64,000 nt of DNA. It comes from Treponema sp. Lineage in GTDB: Bacteria > Spirochaetota > Spirochaetia > Treponematales > Treponemataceae. The DNA is taken from assembly GCA_016287815.1 (NCBI GenBank), contig JAEEWW010000007.1, forward strand, positions 1 through 64,000, given 5' to 3'. The position numbers were made by a program, and so were the translations under genes. Numbering within the stretch: position 1 is the first letter of the stretch; each line of letters begins with the position of its first letter. The notes beneath the pieces were generated by a model. It saw only the letters and a list, made by a program, of their open reading frames with translations, ran no database searches and was not told where the DNA came from. This document shows positions 17,507 through 26,546 of this stretch, piece by piece.

Positions 17507-18597
17507 ATCCGATAAGGCAGTTTGCAGACTATCTTTTTATAATATATGAAGATGACTTCCCGGATGAAAAAAGCCGTAAAATAGGTTTTTCTTTTACGGC
17601 ACTTTTCTGCATTGTTTTTGCAGTTCTTTCCTTCTTTATAGTTATAAAACCAAAAGAGCCAGAATACAAAGAAATAAAAATAACTCTTGCATCTCCTGAA
17701 CCGGAAAAACTACAGGCACGGGATGCGGGCAAGACTGCGGCGGTTGAAAATTCCCTTTCTACTGCACAGGCAGTGCAAACCGTAAAGAAGGAACCGGAGC
17801 AACCTGCTCAAAAATCGCAGCCAGCTCAACCGCCGCAGAGCGCAAAAACTGCTCAATCAGTTAAGCCTGCAAAACCGCAGCGGCAGTACAAAATTGAAAA
17901 GCAGCCGAACTTTGTCAAAAGTCCCGAACAGCTTATGGCTGAACAACTCAGTTCCGGCAAGTCCGGTAACAAAAGTCAGGAATGGAAAGAAGAGGTTTTT
18001 AATAAATCTGCAAATACTGTGAGTACGACACCAGAAAGTTCTGCAATTCCAAAAAATAAGCAATTATCTGATTCGGAAAGTACGATAGGTACTGCCGGAA
18101 CTGCTTCTGGTGCAGGCTCAGAAAACCCAAATGCCGTTGTTTCTTCTTCAACTTCAAGAAGTAACGGAACAGAAGACATTACCAACGGCGTAAAACAATC
18201 TCTTGAAAATATAGGAAGTGCAAAACCTGTCCCTTATTCTGGAGCTTCATCGGGAAATATAGCTACAACTTCGGTCATAAATTCTTATATATCTGAGTCC
18301 TCAGGGCTTTCCATTCAAATGGAAGGTGGAAGATTCCGCCGCCTTTTAGAGCCTGAAAGACCTGTAATAAATATTTCTGAAGAAAATGCAAAACTTATAG
18401 AGACTTCGTTTAATTTAAAAATCCGCTTTAAGGTTTTGAGCGATGGCAGCGTTCTTCTTTCAGGGATTCAAATTCCTTCTTCAAGTTTGCCGCAAAGCGT
18501 TCAGTTAGAAATTAAAAGACAGATTGCAACATGGCGCTTTGCCCAGGATCCTTCAGAAAGTACAGCTGTTTTTGATTTTTCCATAATCAAAAAATAA
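17503..18597 (+). CDS. TonB-like energy transducer
   Basis: 364 residues. A cytoplasmic N-terminus precedes one membrane helix (about 27-48, FTALFCIVFAVLSFFIVIKP). A long Pro/Gln/Lys- and then Ser/Asn-rich linker spans about 50-265 (QPAQKSQPAQPPQSAKTAQSVKPAKP). A small C-terminal domain (about 300-364) has the pattern IRFKVLSDGSVLLSGIQIPSSS...VQLEIKRQIATWRF seen in TonB C-terminal domains. It should link the ExbBD motor to the outer membrane. The start overlaps exbD. The linker is long for TonB, which fits a wide periplasm that also holds flagella; that last point is inference. Confidence 0.8.
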   Translation: MNPIRQFADYLFIIYEDDFPDEKSRKIGFSFTALFCIVFAVLSFFIVIKPKEPEYKEIKITLASPEPEKLQARDAGKTAAVENSLSTAQAVQTVKKEPEQPAQKSQPAQPPQSAKTAQSVKPAKPQRQYKIEKQPNFVKSPEQLMAEQLSSGKSGNKSQEWKEEVFNKSANTVSTTPESSAIPKNKQLSDSESTIGTAGTASGAGSENPNAVVSSSTSRSNGTEDITNGVKQSLENIGSAKPVPYSGASSGNIATTSVINSYISESSGLSIQMEGGRFRRLLEPERPVINISEENAKLIETSFNLKIRFKVLSDGSVLLSGIQIPSSSLPQSVQLEIKRQIATWRFAQDPSESTAVFDFSIIKK

Positions 18598-18626
18598 CCA
18601 GCTTGTTTATGTCTGGCGAGTTCAGG

Positions 18627-18670
18627 AGCCTGCTATTTCAAAAGCTTACGGCTTTGGATGCTTGCAGGCT
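18627..18670 (+). other. Nested stem-loop after the TonB-like gene
   Basis: Outer stem AGCCTGC/GCAGGCT (18627-18633 and 18664-18670) encloses an inner stem AAAGC/GCTTT. No T-run follows, so it is not a classic terminator; it may be a processed 3' end. Confidence 0.4.
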
Positions 18671-18717
18671 AGAAAAGTGTCCGAATAGAAACTTATGAAA
18701 CTAAATAAAAACTCTTC

Positions 18718-18747
18718 TCGACAGATATACCTAAAGTGTTATATAAT
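18718..18747 (+). promoter_or_regulatory. Promoter of the HAD gene (leaderless)
   Basis: TCGACA, 18-base spacer, TATAAT, and exactly six bases later the ATG at 18754. The predicted +1 is the A of the start codon. Confidence 0.65.
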
Positions 18748-18753
18748 AAAAGA

Positions 18754-19458
18754 ATGAGAGATTTTGAAGTTGTAGCTTTTGACATTGATGGTACTTTGTA
18801 TCCGTCCTGGCGGCTTAACTTAATAATTATCCCTTATGTGCTTTTTCATCTGAAGTTTTTTATTCATTTCAGCAGGGCACGTAAGATAATGCACCGTACG
18901 GCACCTCTCTCAGATTTTTTTGAATATCAGGCCAGACTTCTTGCTGAAGAAATGAATTTGACCAGCGTAGAAGCCAAGGCGAAAATGGAAAAGTATATTT
19001 ACAACGGGCTGCGGCCTTTTTTTAAGTGGGTTCCGTCTTTTAAAGGTGTTTATGAAACATTTAAAAAGTTAAGGGAAGCCGGTTACAGGCTTGCAATGCT
19101 TTCTGATTTTCCGCCTGAACAAAAAGGTAAAATTTGGGGCTTAAAAGATTTTTGCGAACTTGTTCTTGGAACAGAGTCGATTGGAGCTTTAAAGCCTTCA
19201 AAATATCCTTTTGGAATTATGAGCATGGCCTTGAATGTTGCTCCGGAAAAAATTCTGTATGTTGGCAACAGTCTTAAATATGATGTGCGCGGAGCGCGAA
19301 ACGCCGGCATGAGAACTGCAATAATTTTGCCGTTTTTCAGGCGTTTATTTAAACTTAAATATCCTGAAGCAGATATCTGCTTTGGTTCTTATAAGGAATT
19401 TCAGGAAATTATCCTGGAAAAGAAATATAAGCTGAAAGATTTGCCTGTGGCGGATTAA
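18754..19458 (+). CDS. HAD-superfamily hydrolase
   Basis: About 234 residues. All four HAD motifs are visible: FDIDGTLYP (nucleophile Asp), MLSDFP, the lysine in ALKPSKYPF, and GNSLKYDVRGARNAG. The cap inserted after motif I contains a hydrophobic stretch (LNLIIIPYVLFHLKFF) that may lie on a membrane. The enzyme is a probable phosphatase of unknown substrate. I chose the ATG at 18754 because the -10 hexamer ends six bases upstream; the track start at 18736 would lie within the promoter. It precedes the giant coiled-coil gene by about 50 bases. Confidence 0.85.
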   Translation: MRDFEVVAFDIDGTLYPSWRLNLIIIPYVLFHLKFFIHFSRARKIMHRTAPLSDFFEYQARLLAEEMNLTSVEAKAKMEKYIYNGLRPFFKWVPSFKGVYETFKKLREAGYRLAMLSDFPPEQKGKIWGLKDFCELVLGTESIGALKPSKYPFGIMSMALNVAPEKILYVGNSLKYDVRGARNAGMRTAIILPFFRRLFKLKYPEADICFGSYKEFQEIILEKKYKLKDLPVAD

Positions 19459-19509
19459 AATTTAAAACATAAAGCAGTAGGGGACTGTTTTCTGTTTGGG
19501 TGGGAAAAA

Positions 19510-22500
19510 GTGATTATTTTTACAATTTTGCTGTCGGCAGCAATTTCTGCCGGTATAGTTTTAGTATTCAGGAATATTGATAAAGAAAACAATTCTATGG
19601 CAAGTGTTCGCCGCTATGCGGACAAACGCCTTGCTGATTTTGAAAATTATTTCAAAGAGAAGACCCACGAACTAAGTGCAACAGGTGCAGAACTTGATTC
19701 TAAACAGACTATGTCTGCGGCAGCCGTAAATCGCTTTGAAAAACAGCTTGCTGAATTTAAGCAGATGCTCGGCGCATTGAGCAAAGAAACGGCAACCATA
19801 GATAACCTTAAACAGAAGTCTGACGATTACGAAGATTCCCTAAAAAAATTGATTCAGATGTCTGCAGCTGTAGAAGAAAATTTGCAGAGAATTCAGAATG
19901 CTTCCGGTGTTATAGAAAAAGTAAATGCACGTTTTGATGCTCAGAATAAAATTGCAGATTCTATCGAACGCAAGGTTAATTCTACTGTAAATGAATTTAC
20001 CCGCAAAAATGAAGAACGTTTAAAGGCAATTGGAACAGAGCTTTTAAATCAGTACGAAAAAAGAGCGCAGAGCATTGATGAAGCAACGGTTTCTGCACAG
20101 GCGCGTGCAAATGAACTTCTTGAAAAAATCAATTCTGATATAAACATGGCTTATGAAGATGCTTCTCAAAAAGCCATGCAGCTGGAAGATGCTGCATTTA
20201 AAAATTTGAGCCAGAAAGCAAATGAACGATGCGATTCGTATAAAAAGGCTATAGAAGACAAAACCGATGAAATTAAACAGAATATCATTGAACGTGAAAA
20301 TGAATTAAAAAAGCAGATGCAGGACAGTTCTGCTTCAATAAAACTTTTATCCGAAAATCTTGCAAAAGAAAATATTTCTAACGGTAAATCTATAGAGTCG
20401 ATAAAACAGGAATTTGCTTCAAAAGTTGCAGAACTGCAAAAACGCTATGATTCTCTGTTTGCTTCTTCTGTTTCTGAAGCAGATAAGCGGGAAAAAGCCG
20501 CATATGCAAAATACCTGGAACTTGCACGCCAGAATCTTGAAAACTTCAAAAAAACTGCAGAACAGGAACTTGAAATATTTAAAAGCACAACTGGACAGAA
20601 TCTTGAAGCGCTTAAAAAATCAGCTGAACAGGATTTTACTAATACAAAAACAGCGGCTTCAGAAAAGCTTACGGCCATTAATACTGCAATCGAACAGAGA
20701 TTTTCTTCGCTCAATTCGGTAATTGATGAAAAAGTTAAGCTTGCAGAAGCTAATGCACAGCAGCAGATTGGTTCAGTAACAGGAAAAATTGCACAGACAA
20801 ATCAGGCTGCAATTGAAAAACTTCAGGCTGTAAATTCTGAAATTGATAATAAACTTAACGAAGTTACCGCGCGTTTTGCCCAGATTGGTCAGGCTGCGGA
20901 TGAAAAAGCTGAAGAATTTAATGCCCAGCTTGAAGATAAACTTAGAAGCTGTGACGAACGTATTTCAGAAGCTCAGCAGGAAGCTTATGAAAAAGCAGAG
21001 CAGATTAATTCTCAGATGGATTCCAGAATTGATCTGGTAAATGAAAAAATCGAACAGGCAATTCAGACTTCTCAGGAAAATGTTGACAAAATAAATGACA
21101 CGATAGAAGAAAAATTAAGCTATGTTCGTGAAAAGCTTGAAATTGCTGATAAAGCCTGTACCGATAAGGTAGAACAGGCACAGTCTTTAATTGAACAGAA
21201 GTTTGAAGGAATTAATTCAACATTGGAAGCTGCAACTCAGGATGTGGCTCAAAAGATTGCACAGACACAGCAGGACGTTGCAGAAAAAATTACACAGACA
21301 GAGCAGTCCGTTAATCAGCGTATAGAAAACATCCAGCAGAATTCATCTGAAAAGATTGAACAGACACAGCAGGATGTTGCAGAAAAGATTACGCAGACAC
21401 GGCAGTCTGTAAATGGTCAGATAGAAGAAATTCAACAGGATTCAGCACAGAGGATTGCACAAACCCGCCAGGAAATGGCTCAGAAAATTGCAGAAATCCA
21501 GCAGTCCGCAGAAGACAAAATTACCAATATACAGCAGTCTGCAGAAGACAGGATAAGTAATATACAGCAGTCTACTGAAGAAAAAATCAATAATATCCAG
21601 TATTCCACAGAAGAAAAGATTAATAATATTCAGCATTCTGCAGAAGAAAAAATCAGCAATATCCAGCAGGCCACTGAAATAAAAATTAATGATATACAGC
21701 AGGCTTCGGAAGCAAAACTTTCCGAAGCAGAGACTATGGTCGAAAGGCACTTTGCAGAGCTGGACGGTAAGTGTGCTCAGATTCAGCAGAATGCCGCAGA
21801 AAAAATTGATAATGTTACGAATATGATTTCAAGTACACAGCATACGGTAGCTGAAAAACTTGAAGATGTCAGCAGCTTTGTTGAACAGAAAGCACAGGAA
21901 ATAAATGTTCGTGCTGATTCTAAAATAGAAGCTGTAAACGAAAAACTTTTGTCAGTTGAAAAAGAATTTGATGATAAGGTTAATAAGGCAAATTCTGTAA
22001 TTGATGAAAAAATTGTTTTTGTAAATGAAAAAATGTCAGGCATTGAAAAAGCCGCCGCAGAAAAAGTAAGTCAGGTAACGGCGGCAATTACCGGCGGTTT
22101 CAATTCCGTAGATGAAAAAATCCTTTCGGCTAAAAATGATGCAGAAAGCAAAATAGAAAAGATTTCCATGGGAATCGATGAAAAGTTGAATGCCGTTACT
22201 TCTGATGCAGAGCAGGCACAAAGACTTTCTGCCGAAAAACTTGCCGAAGTTTCTAAAAAGATTGCCGGCATGGATACAATGTTAAACGACTATCAGAAAG
22301 ATTTACAGTACAGACTTTCTGCAATTGAAATGTCCGGCAAAGATGTAGAAGCCGTGCAGGATGCAATGCATGCGGCTATGGATAAAGTTCAGTCCCGTAT
22401 ACTTTCAGAATTTACTGATTTTACAAATAAACAGAAACAGAATCAGGATTTATTTGCACAGTCTTTAAATCAGAATCAGGCAAAACTTTCTTCCGAACTT

Positions 22501-24435
22501 GAAGCGCTGGAAATAGCCCTTGATGAATTAAAAACTTCCGCTATATCAAGTGTAAGTGAAAAACTTAAAGGAATAGAAGATAACTTTGATGCTGACCTTC
22601 AGGTAAGAAGTTCTAAACTTGCAAATGACCTTAATGCATGGAAAACTGATTTTGACGGACGCCTTACAACGCTTGCAAATCAGTATGAAGACCAGCGCCG
22701 CGATCTGGAAAATGCTTATTCTGAAGATTTTAAGAATAAACTTATTTCTATGCAGGAGCGCAACAAAGAACTTTTTGCAAAGAATACACAGGCTATTAGT
22801 GAAACAGAAAATTCAATACAGGTTCAGCTTGAACAGGTTCGCTCTGATTTGAACAGTTTCATGGATCAGTACCGTGATAATTTGCAGAAAGCTTCTTCAG
22901 ATTCTGAACGTGCATTAAGGGAAGCTTCCGCTTCTTATAATGCGCAGATTTCTGAACAGCTTGAAAAGAAAGAAAAAGAAATCCTTGAAGACCTTAAAAC
23001 ATTTGAAGACGGCGTAATTTCAAGGCAGCAGACAAGCACCTCTTCAATTGATTCAGCCCTTTCTGAATTTAATTCATGGAAGGAACAGCTTCGTCAGCAG
23101 ATGGAAGAATCCCGTACAATGTTCTTTGAACAGTTACAGGGAATGAGCAGTACAGCTGCTAAAAAACTTTCTGAAGCACAGGAAGAACTTGACCGCAACA
23201 TTTCTGATTATTCTACAGAAAATCAGGCAAGACTTTCAGAACTTGCTTCGCAGATTGATTCTCTTAAAAACCGTACAGATGTATCTATTGAAGAATTTGA
23301 TGCACATTCTAAACAGATTGTTGCAGAAATGCAAAAATTGTATGAAGAAATGCTTTCTTCTACGGAAGAAAAGGTTCATCAGCAAAATGCAGAAGCTGAA
23401 GAAAAACTTCGTTCGCTTAGAAATGAAATTCAGTCTGCAAGTGAAGAAAGTCAGATGCGTCAGTCAAAACTTGTACTTAAGATTCAATCTGATGAGAATG
23501 ACTTCCAGACACGCATGAGTGAAATCGATAAAGAATTAAAGAATGTAGAAACTCAGATGCAGGTTTACGAAAAAGCTGATCAGATGAAAAAACAGTTGGA
23601 TGAAAAAATCGCTGATCTGACAAACAGTTTTAACAGGCTTGAACTTTATCATTCCGATGCAAAAAAACTTTCAGAAGAATATGCAGCAATCATCAGTCTT
23701 GATAATGAGATGAATGAAAAGGTTAACCGTTTTAATGCCGGTAAAGCTCAGATAGAAAGCATTGAAACTAAGTTTGAGCGTCTGCTTAATCTTTCAGACA
23801 CAATGGACGAAAAAATTCGTGATTTACAGTCAACCAGTGATGATTTACAGCAGCTGCAGCTTTCTGTAAGAAATTTCCAGAATACTCTGGCAGGAATTTC
23901 TGAACGATATGATCGTCTTGAAAAGAAAAATGAAGTTATCGATCAGGTTACTGAAAACGTAGATAAAACATTTGAAACCCTTAAAGATTTGGAAATCAGA
24001 CTTTCAAATTGTGTTCGTCAGGCAACGGCTCTTCCTGGCGAAATTTCGGAAGTTCAAAATAATGTAGATTCAATCCTGGCTAATGACGGAAGAATTTCTG
24101 ATGCAGTGGCTAAATTGCAGTCTTTGGAAAGTATTCTTGAAGAAGCAGAAACCAAAGTGGATTCAATAAAGAATGAACGTCAGGGAATAGCTAATAGCGA
24201 AGCAAGGCTTCAGGCTCTTTCCAGAGAGATTGATTCTAAGTTCAAATTGCTTGAAAGGCTTACAAAAGCGGATCTTGATAAAAATCCGGCTAAAAATACA
24301 GGCGGCATAAGCCCGCAGGACAGGGAATCTGTAAAATCTTTGAAGCGGCAGGGATGGACAGTTTCTGAAATTGCAAGAAGATTGAATTTCCCGGAAAGTG
24401 CGGTAGAACTTATTCTGGAAATGCCTGATGATTGA
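19510..24435 (+). CDS. Giant membrane-anchored coiled-coil protein (SpiroCoCo type)
   Basis: 1641 residues starting at GTG. A short hydrophobic anchor (residues 1-20, IIFTILLSAAISAGIVLVF) is followed by about 1550 residues of continuous heptad-like coiled coil rich in Glu, Lys, Gln and Ala. Residues about 664-729 are six tandem 11-residue units (IQQSAEDKITN type). The last 45 residues (SPQDRESVKSLKRQGWTVSEIARRLNFPESAVELIL) form a helix-turn-helix-like domain. This resembles the spirochaete-specific coiled-coil family that I know as SpiroCoCo, with an unproven structural or cytoskeletal role. The single anchor suggests a filament that extends into the cytoplasm. A strong terminator follows. 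Confidence 0.85.
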   Translation: MIIFTILLSAAISAGIVLVFRNIDKENNSMASVRRYADKRLADFENYFKEKTHELSATGAELDSKQTMSAAAVNRFEKQLAEFKQMLGALSKETATIDNLKQKSDDYEDSLKKLIQMSAAVEENLQRIQNASGVIEKVNARFDAQNKIADSIERKVNSTVNEFTRKNEERLKAIGTELLNQYEKRAQSIDEATVSAQARANELLEKINSDINMAYEDASQKAMQLEDAAFKNLSQKANERCDSYKKAIEDKTDEIKQNIIERENELKKQMQDSSASIKLLSENLAKENISNGKSIESIKQEFASKVAELQKRYDSLFASSVSEADKREKAAYAKYLELARQNLENFKKTAEQELEIFKSTTGQNLEALKKSAEQDFTNTKTAASEKLTAINTAIEQRFSSLNSVIDEKVKLAEANAQQQIGSVTGKIAQTNQAAIEKLQAVNSEIDNKLNEVTARFAQIGQAADEKAEEFNAQLEDKLRSCDERISEAQQEAYEKAEQINSQMDSRIDLVNEKIEQAIQTSQENVDKINDTIEEKLSYVREKLEIADKACTDKVEQAQSLIEQKFEGINSTLEAATQDVAQKIAQTQQDVAEKITQTEQSVNQRIENIQQNSSEKIEQTQQDVAEKITQTRQSVNGQIEEIQQDSAQRIAQTRQEMAQKIAEIQQSAEDKITNIQQSAEDRISNIQQSTEEKINNIQYSTEEKINNIQHSAEEKISNIQQATEIKINDIQQASEAKLSEAETMVERHFAELDGKCAQIQQNAAEKIDNVTNMISSTQHTVAEKLEDVSSFVEQKAQEINVRADSKIEAVNEKLLSVEKEFDDKVNKANSVIDEKIVFVNEKMSGIEKAAAEKVSQVTAAITGGFNSVDEKILSAKNDAESKIEKISMGIDEKLNAVTSDAEQAQRLSAEKLAEVSKKIAGMDTMLNDYQKDLQYRLSAIEMSGKDVEAVQDAMHAAMDKVQSRILSEFTDFTNKQKQNQDLFAQSLNQNQAKLSSELEALEIALDELKTSAISSVSEKLKGIEDNFDADLQVRSSKLANDLNAWKTDFDGRLTTLANQYEDQRRDLENAYSEDFKNKLISMQERNKELFAKNTQAISETENSIQVQLEQVRSDLNSFMDQYRDNLQKASSDSERALREASASYNAQISEQLEKKEKEILEDLKTFEDGVISRQQTSTSSIDSALSEFNSWKEQLRQQMEESRTMFFEQLQGMSSTAAKKLSEAQEELDRNISDYSTENQARLSELASQIDSLKNRTDVSIEEFDAHSKQIVAEMQKLYEEMLSSTEEKVHQQNAEAEEKLRSLRNEIQSASEESQMRQSKLVLKIQSDENDFQTRMSEIDKELKNVETQMQVYEKADQMKKQLDEKIADLTNSFNRLELYHSDAKKLSEEYAAIISLDNEMNEKVNRFNAGKAQIESIETKFERLLNLSDTMDEKIRDLQSTSDDLQQLQLSVRNFQNTLAGISERYDRLEKKNEVIDQVTENVDKTFETLKDLEIRLSNCVRQATALPGEISEVQNNVDSILANDGRISDAVAKLQSLESILEEAETKVDSIKNERQGIANSEARLQALSREIDSKFKLLERLTKADLDKNPAKNTGGISPQDRESVKSLKRQGWTVSEIARRLNFPESAVELILEMPDD
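21499..21696 (+). repeat. Six tandem 33-base repeats within the coiled-coil gene
   Basis: In-frame units beginning CAGCAG/CAGTAT and ending AATATA/AATATC. Each encodes an 11-residue unit such as QQSAEDKITNI. The copies are diverged at the DNA level, indicating an old expansion. Confidence 0.85.
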
Positions 24436-24441
24436 TATAAA

Positions 24442-24473
24442 GCGGCCGGCAGTGAAACTGCCGGCCGCTTTTT
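24442..24473 (+). terminator. Strong rho-independent terminator after the coiled-coil gene
   Basis: GCGGCCGGCAGT, loop GAA, ACTGCCGGCCGC, then TTTTTG. It lies between two converging genes. Confidence 0.92.
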
Positions 24474-24484
24474 GTTTACTCTGA

Positions 24485-25708
24485 TTAATTTTTAGAAAGC
24501 AGACAGGTGGCAAAAGCTTCTATTGCTTCGCCTCTGCCGATTTTTCCAATTTTTTCTCCGGTTTTTGCCTTTACAAAAATCTGGTCTGAATTAACTTCAA
24601 GAACGCCGGCGATTGACTGAATTACTTTTTCTCTATACGGAATGAACTTTGGTTTTTCAAGAGCAATTACACAGTCAAGGTTTTCAAGTTTCCAGCCTTT
24701 TTGTGTAATTTCCTGCCACACAGTTTTTAAAAGCATTTTTGAATCTGCGTCTTTCCATTTAGCTTCTTCCGGTGGGAAGAAACTTCCTATATCTCCCATT
24801 GCAGAAGCTCCAAGTAAAGCATCTGTTATTGCATGCAAAAGAACATCGCCGTCTGAATGTCCGTCTTCTCCTTTTTCAAAAGGAATTTCAATTCCGCCCA
24901 GCATCAATTTTCTGCCTTCAACAAGTTTATGAAGATCATAGCCAAGACCTGTTCTTATCATTTTATTGTCCTTTTTCGGGTGTTCTTCGCTATTCAGCAT
25001 CTGTAAGTCAGATTTATAGGTAATTTTTTTATTTATAGAATCACCTTCTACGATTTTTACTTTTCCGCAGTATTTTCCCCAGATTTCTGTATCATCTGTA
25101 TATGAACAGCCGTCAAGTGCTGCTTTTTTATGTGCTTCAAATAATTCTTTAAATTTGAAAGCCTGCGGAGTTTGTACGGCTGCAAGATTTTTTCGCTCCA
25201 AATGGCGTTTAATAAAGCCGTCACTTGAAATTTCTTTCTGTGTATCTACTGGTTGTAGTGCCGGAACAGAAGCTCCGAATTTTGCAGCTGCTTCTATAGT
25301 ATCTGTTATTATTTTTTTTGTTACAAAAGGGCGCGCCCCATCGTGTATCAGAACTAAATCATTATTGACTGGTGTTTCTGTTTTGTCTGCAATTGCGGAA
25401 AGTGCATTTAATACGGATTCCTGTCTTGTTTTTCCGCCTTCTGCAAGGATAAGCGGAATATTTGCTGAAAGCTGCTTTAATTTTGAATCTGTAAAAAGCG
25501 CTTCTTCTGCCTGTCTTTGTCCGCCTTTTGGAATAGCGATTGCAATTTTTGTTATGGGATATGCTTCAAGAAAAGAGCGGACAGCTCTTGAAAGAACTGT
25601 CCCTTCTTCTAACGGTAAGTATTCTTTTTTTAAGCCGCCCATCCTTGTGGAAGAGCCTGCTGCAACAACAACAAGATAAACTCTATTCGTCAAAGTCGTC
25701 ATCGTCAT
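24485..25708 (-). CDS. ispDF: Bifunctional IspD-IspF isoprenoid enzyme
   Basis: About 407 residues carrying two steps of the MEP pathway. The N-terminal half is IspD (MEP cytidylyltransferase) with VVAAGSSTRMGG and the LIHDGARPF and DTQKE regions. The C-terminal half, from about residue 250, is IspF (cyclodiphosphate synthase) with the metal-binding GLGYDLHKL and HSDGDVLLHAITDALLGA. The intervening IspE step is not encoded here. The start lies within the end of the CarD gene in a GATGATGAC repeat with several in-frame ATGs; I favour 25708 because GAGG lies six bases upstream, but 25714 or 25702 are possible. The overlap implies translational coupling. Confidence 0.92.
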   Translation of the reverse strand: MTMTTLTNRVYLVVVAAGSSTRMGGLKKEYLPLEEGTVLSRAVRSFLEAYPITKIAIAIPKGGQRQAEEALFTDSKLKQLSANIPLILAEGGKTRQESVLNALSAIADKTETPVNNDLVLIHDGARPFVTKKIITDTIEAAAKFGASVPALQPVDTQKEISSDGFIKRHLERKNLAAVQTPQAFKFKELFEAHKKAALDGCSYTDDTEIWGKYCGKVKIVEGDSINKKITYKSDLQMLNSEEHPKKDNKMIRTGLGYDLHKLVEGRKLMLGGIEIPFEKGEDGHSDGDVLLHAITDALLGASAMGDIGSFFPPEEAKWKDADSKMLLKTVWQEITQKGWKLENLDCVIALEKPKFIPYREKVIQSIAGVLEVNSDQIFVKAKTGEKIGKIGRGEAIEAFATCLLSKN

Positions 25709-26357
25709 CATCATCCTCGTCTGAAGAATCAGAATCTGCTTTGTCGCCTACATCATCGTCGTCATCAACATCATCGTCTGCCTGTGAATCTGTTTCGTCA
25801 TCAAATTCTTCATCGTCTTCATCAAGGTCATCCAATGTATGCTTTTGTTCATGAACAGCTCCAGGCGGATCTAGTTTTTCATGAATCAAAGATTCAGCTT
25901 CTTTTGTGCTTATTCCCATTGCAAGAGAAATTTCGTCTTCAAGAAGTTTACGTGCGTTATCGTACAATTTTCGCTCAAGAATAGGAAGTTCTTTTATTTT
26001 GCTACGGTTATAAAGACAGCGGACAATAGTTGCTATATCGTTTATGCTTCCTTTTTTAAGTAAATCAAGATTCATCTGATAGCGCAGCTTCCAGTCAGAA
26101 GTAATCGGTTCAAAATTATCGCCTAATAACTCAATGGCTTTTTGCGCTTCTTCTGCAGAAACAATGGAACGGATTCCAAGTTCTTCTGCACGGTCTACAG
26201 GAACCATTACAATCATGTCAGAAACTTCAAGATATATTTTGTAATAAAGAAGTGTCTGTTCTTTAAAAGTTTTTTCAAAGATTTCTGTGACTTTACCCAC
26301 ACCCTGACTTGGGTAAACAATCTGCTGGTCAAGTTTGAATTTCGTTTCGTAATCCAT
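25683..26357 (-). CDS. CarD-family transcription regulator
   Basis: About 224 residues. The N-terminal Tudor-like RNA-polymerase-interaction domain is seen in FKLDQQIVYPSQGVGKVTEIFEK...LYYKIYLEVSDMIVMVPVDRAEELGIR, followed by a helical domain. The final 45 residues are almost entirely Asp and Glu, an unusual acidic tail. CarD proteins bind RNA polymerase beta and stabilise open complexes. The start is MDYETK at 26357; a TAATAT hexamer ends seven bases before it, so the mRNA should be almost leaderless. The last bases overlap the ispDF start, linking the two genes. Confidence 0.88.
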   Translation of the reverse strand: MDYETKFKLDQQIVYPSQGVGKVTEIFEKTFKEQTLLYYKIYLEVSDMIVMVPVDRAEELGIRSIVSAEEAQKAIELLGDNFEPITSDWKLRYQMNLDLLKKGSINDIATIVRCLYNRSKIKELPILERKLYDNARKLLEDEISLAMGISTKEAESLIHEKLDPPGAVHEQKHTLDDLDEDDEEFDDETDSQADDDVDDDDDVGDKADSDSSDEDDDDDDDFDE

Positions 26358-26364
26358 AACGTTT

Positions 26365-26370
26365 ATATTA
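26365..26370 (-). promoter_or_regulatory. -10 element of the carD-ispDF operon
   Basis: Minus-strand TAATAT. The predicted +1 is one base before the ATG at 26357. Confidence 0.5.
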
Positions 26371-26494
26371 GCATATTTTTTAGAAAAATTCAATTTGTCA
26401 ATTAACTTATTTCTTTTCTGTACGGAATGCTCTTTCAGTTCATTTTTACGTTTTTATGTTAAAAGTGAAAATTAAAGTAAAAATTTTAAACATA

Positions 26495-26522
26495 AAAACC
26501 GTGCCGTTTCCGGCACGGTTTT
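26495..26522 (-). terminator. Bidirectional-looking terminator
   Basis: AAAACCGTGCCG, loop TTTC, CGGCACGGTTTT. It lies directly after the minus-strand barrel gene, with a T-rich tail in that direction. Confidence 0.85.
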
Positions 26523-26546
26523 AAAGAGGCTTTCTAAAGGCTAAAA

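Noticed and set aside
21442-22271. Long minus-strand ORFs within the coiled-coil gene
   Set aside because: Antisense shadows of the repetitive coiled-coil coding sequence.
25540-25854. Poly-serine plus-strand ORF
   Set aside because: It is the antisense shadow of the acidic CarD tail and IspD start (GAT repeats read as serine codons in reverse).
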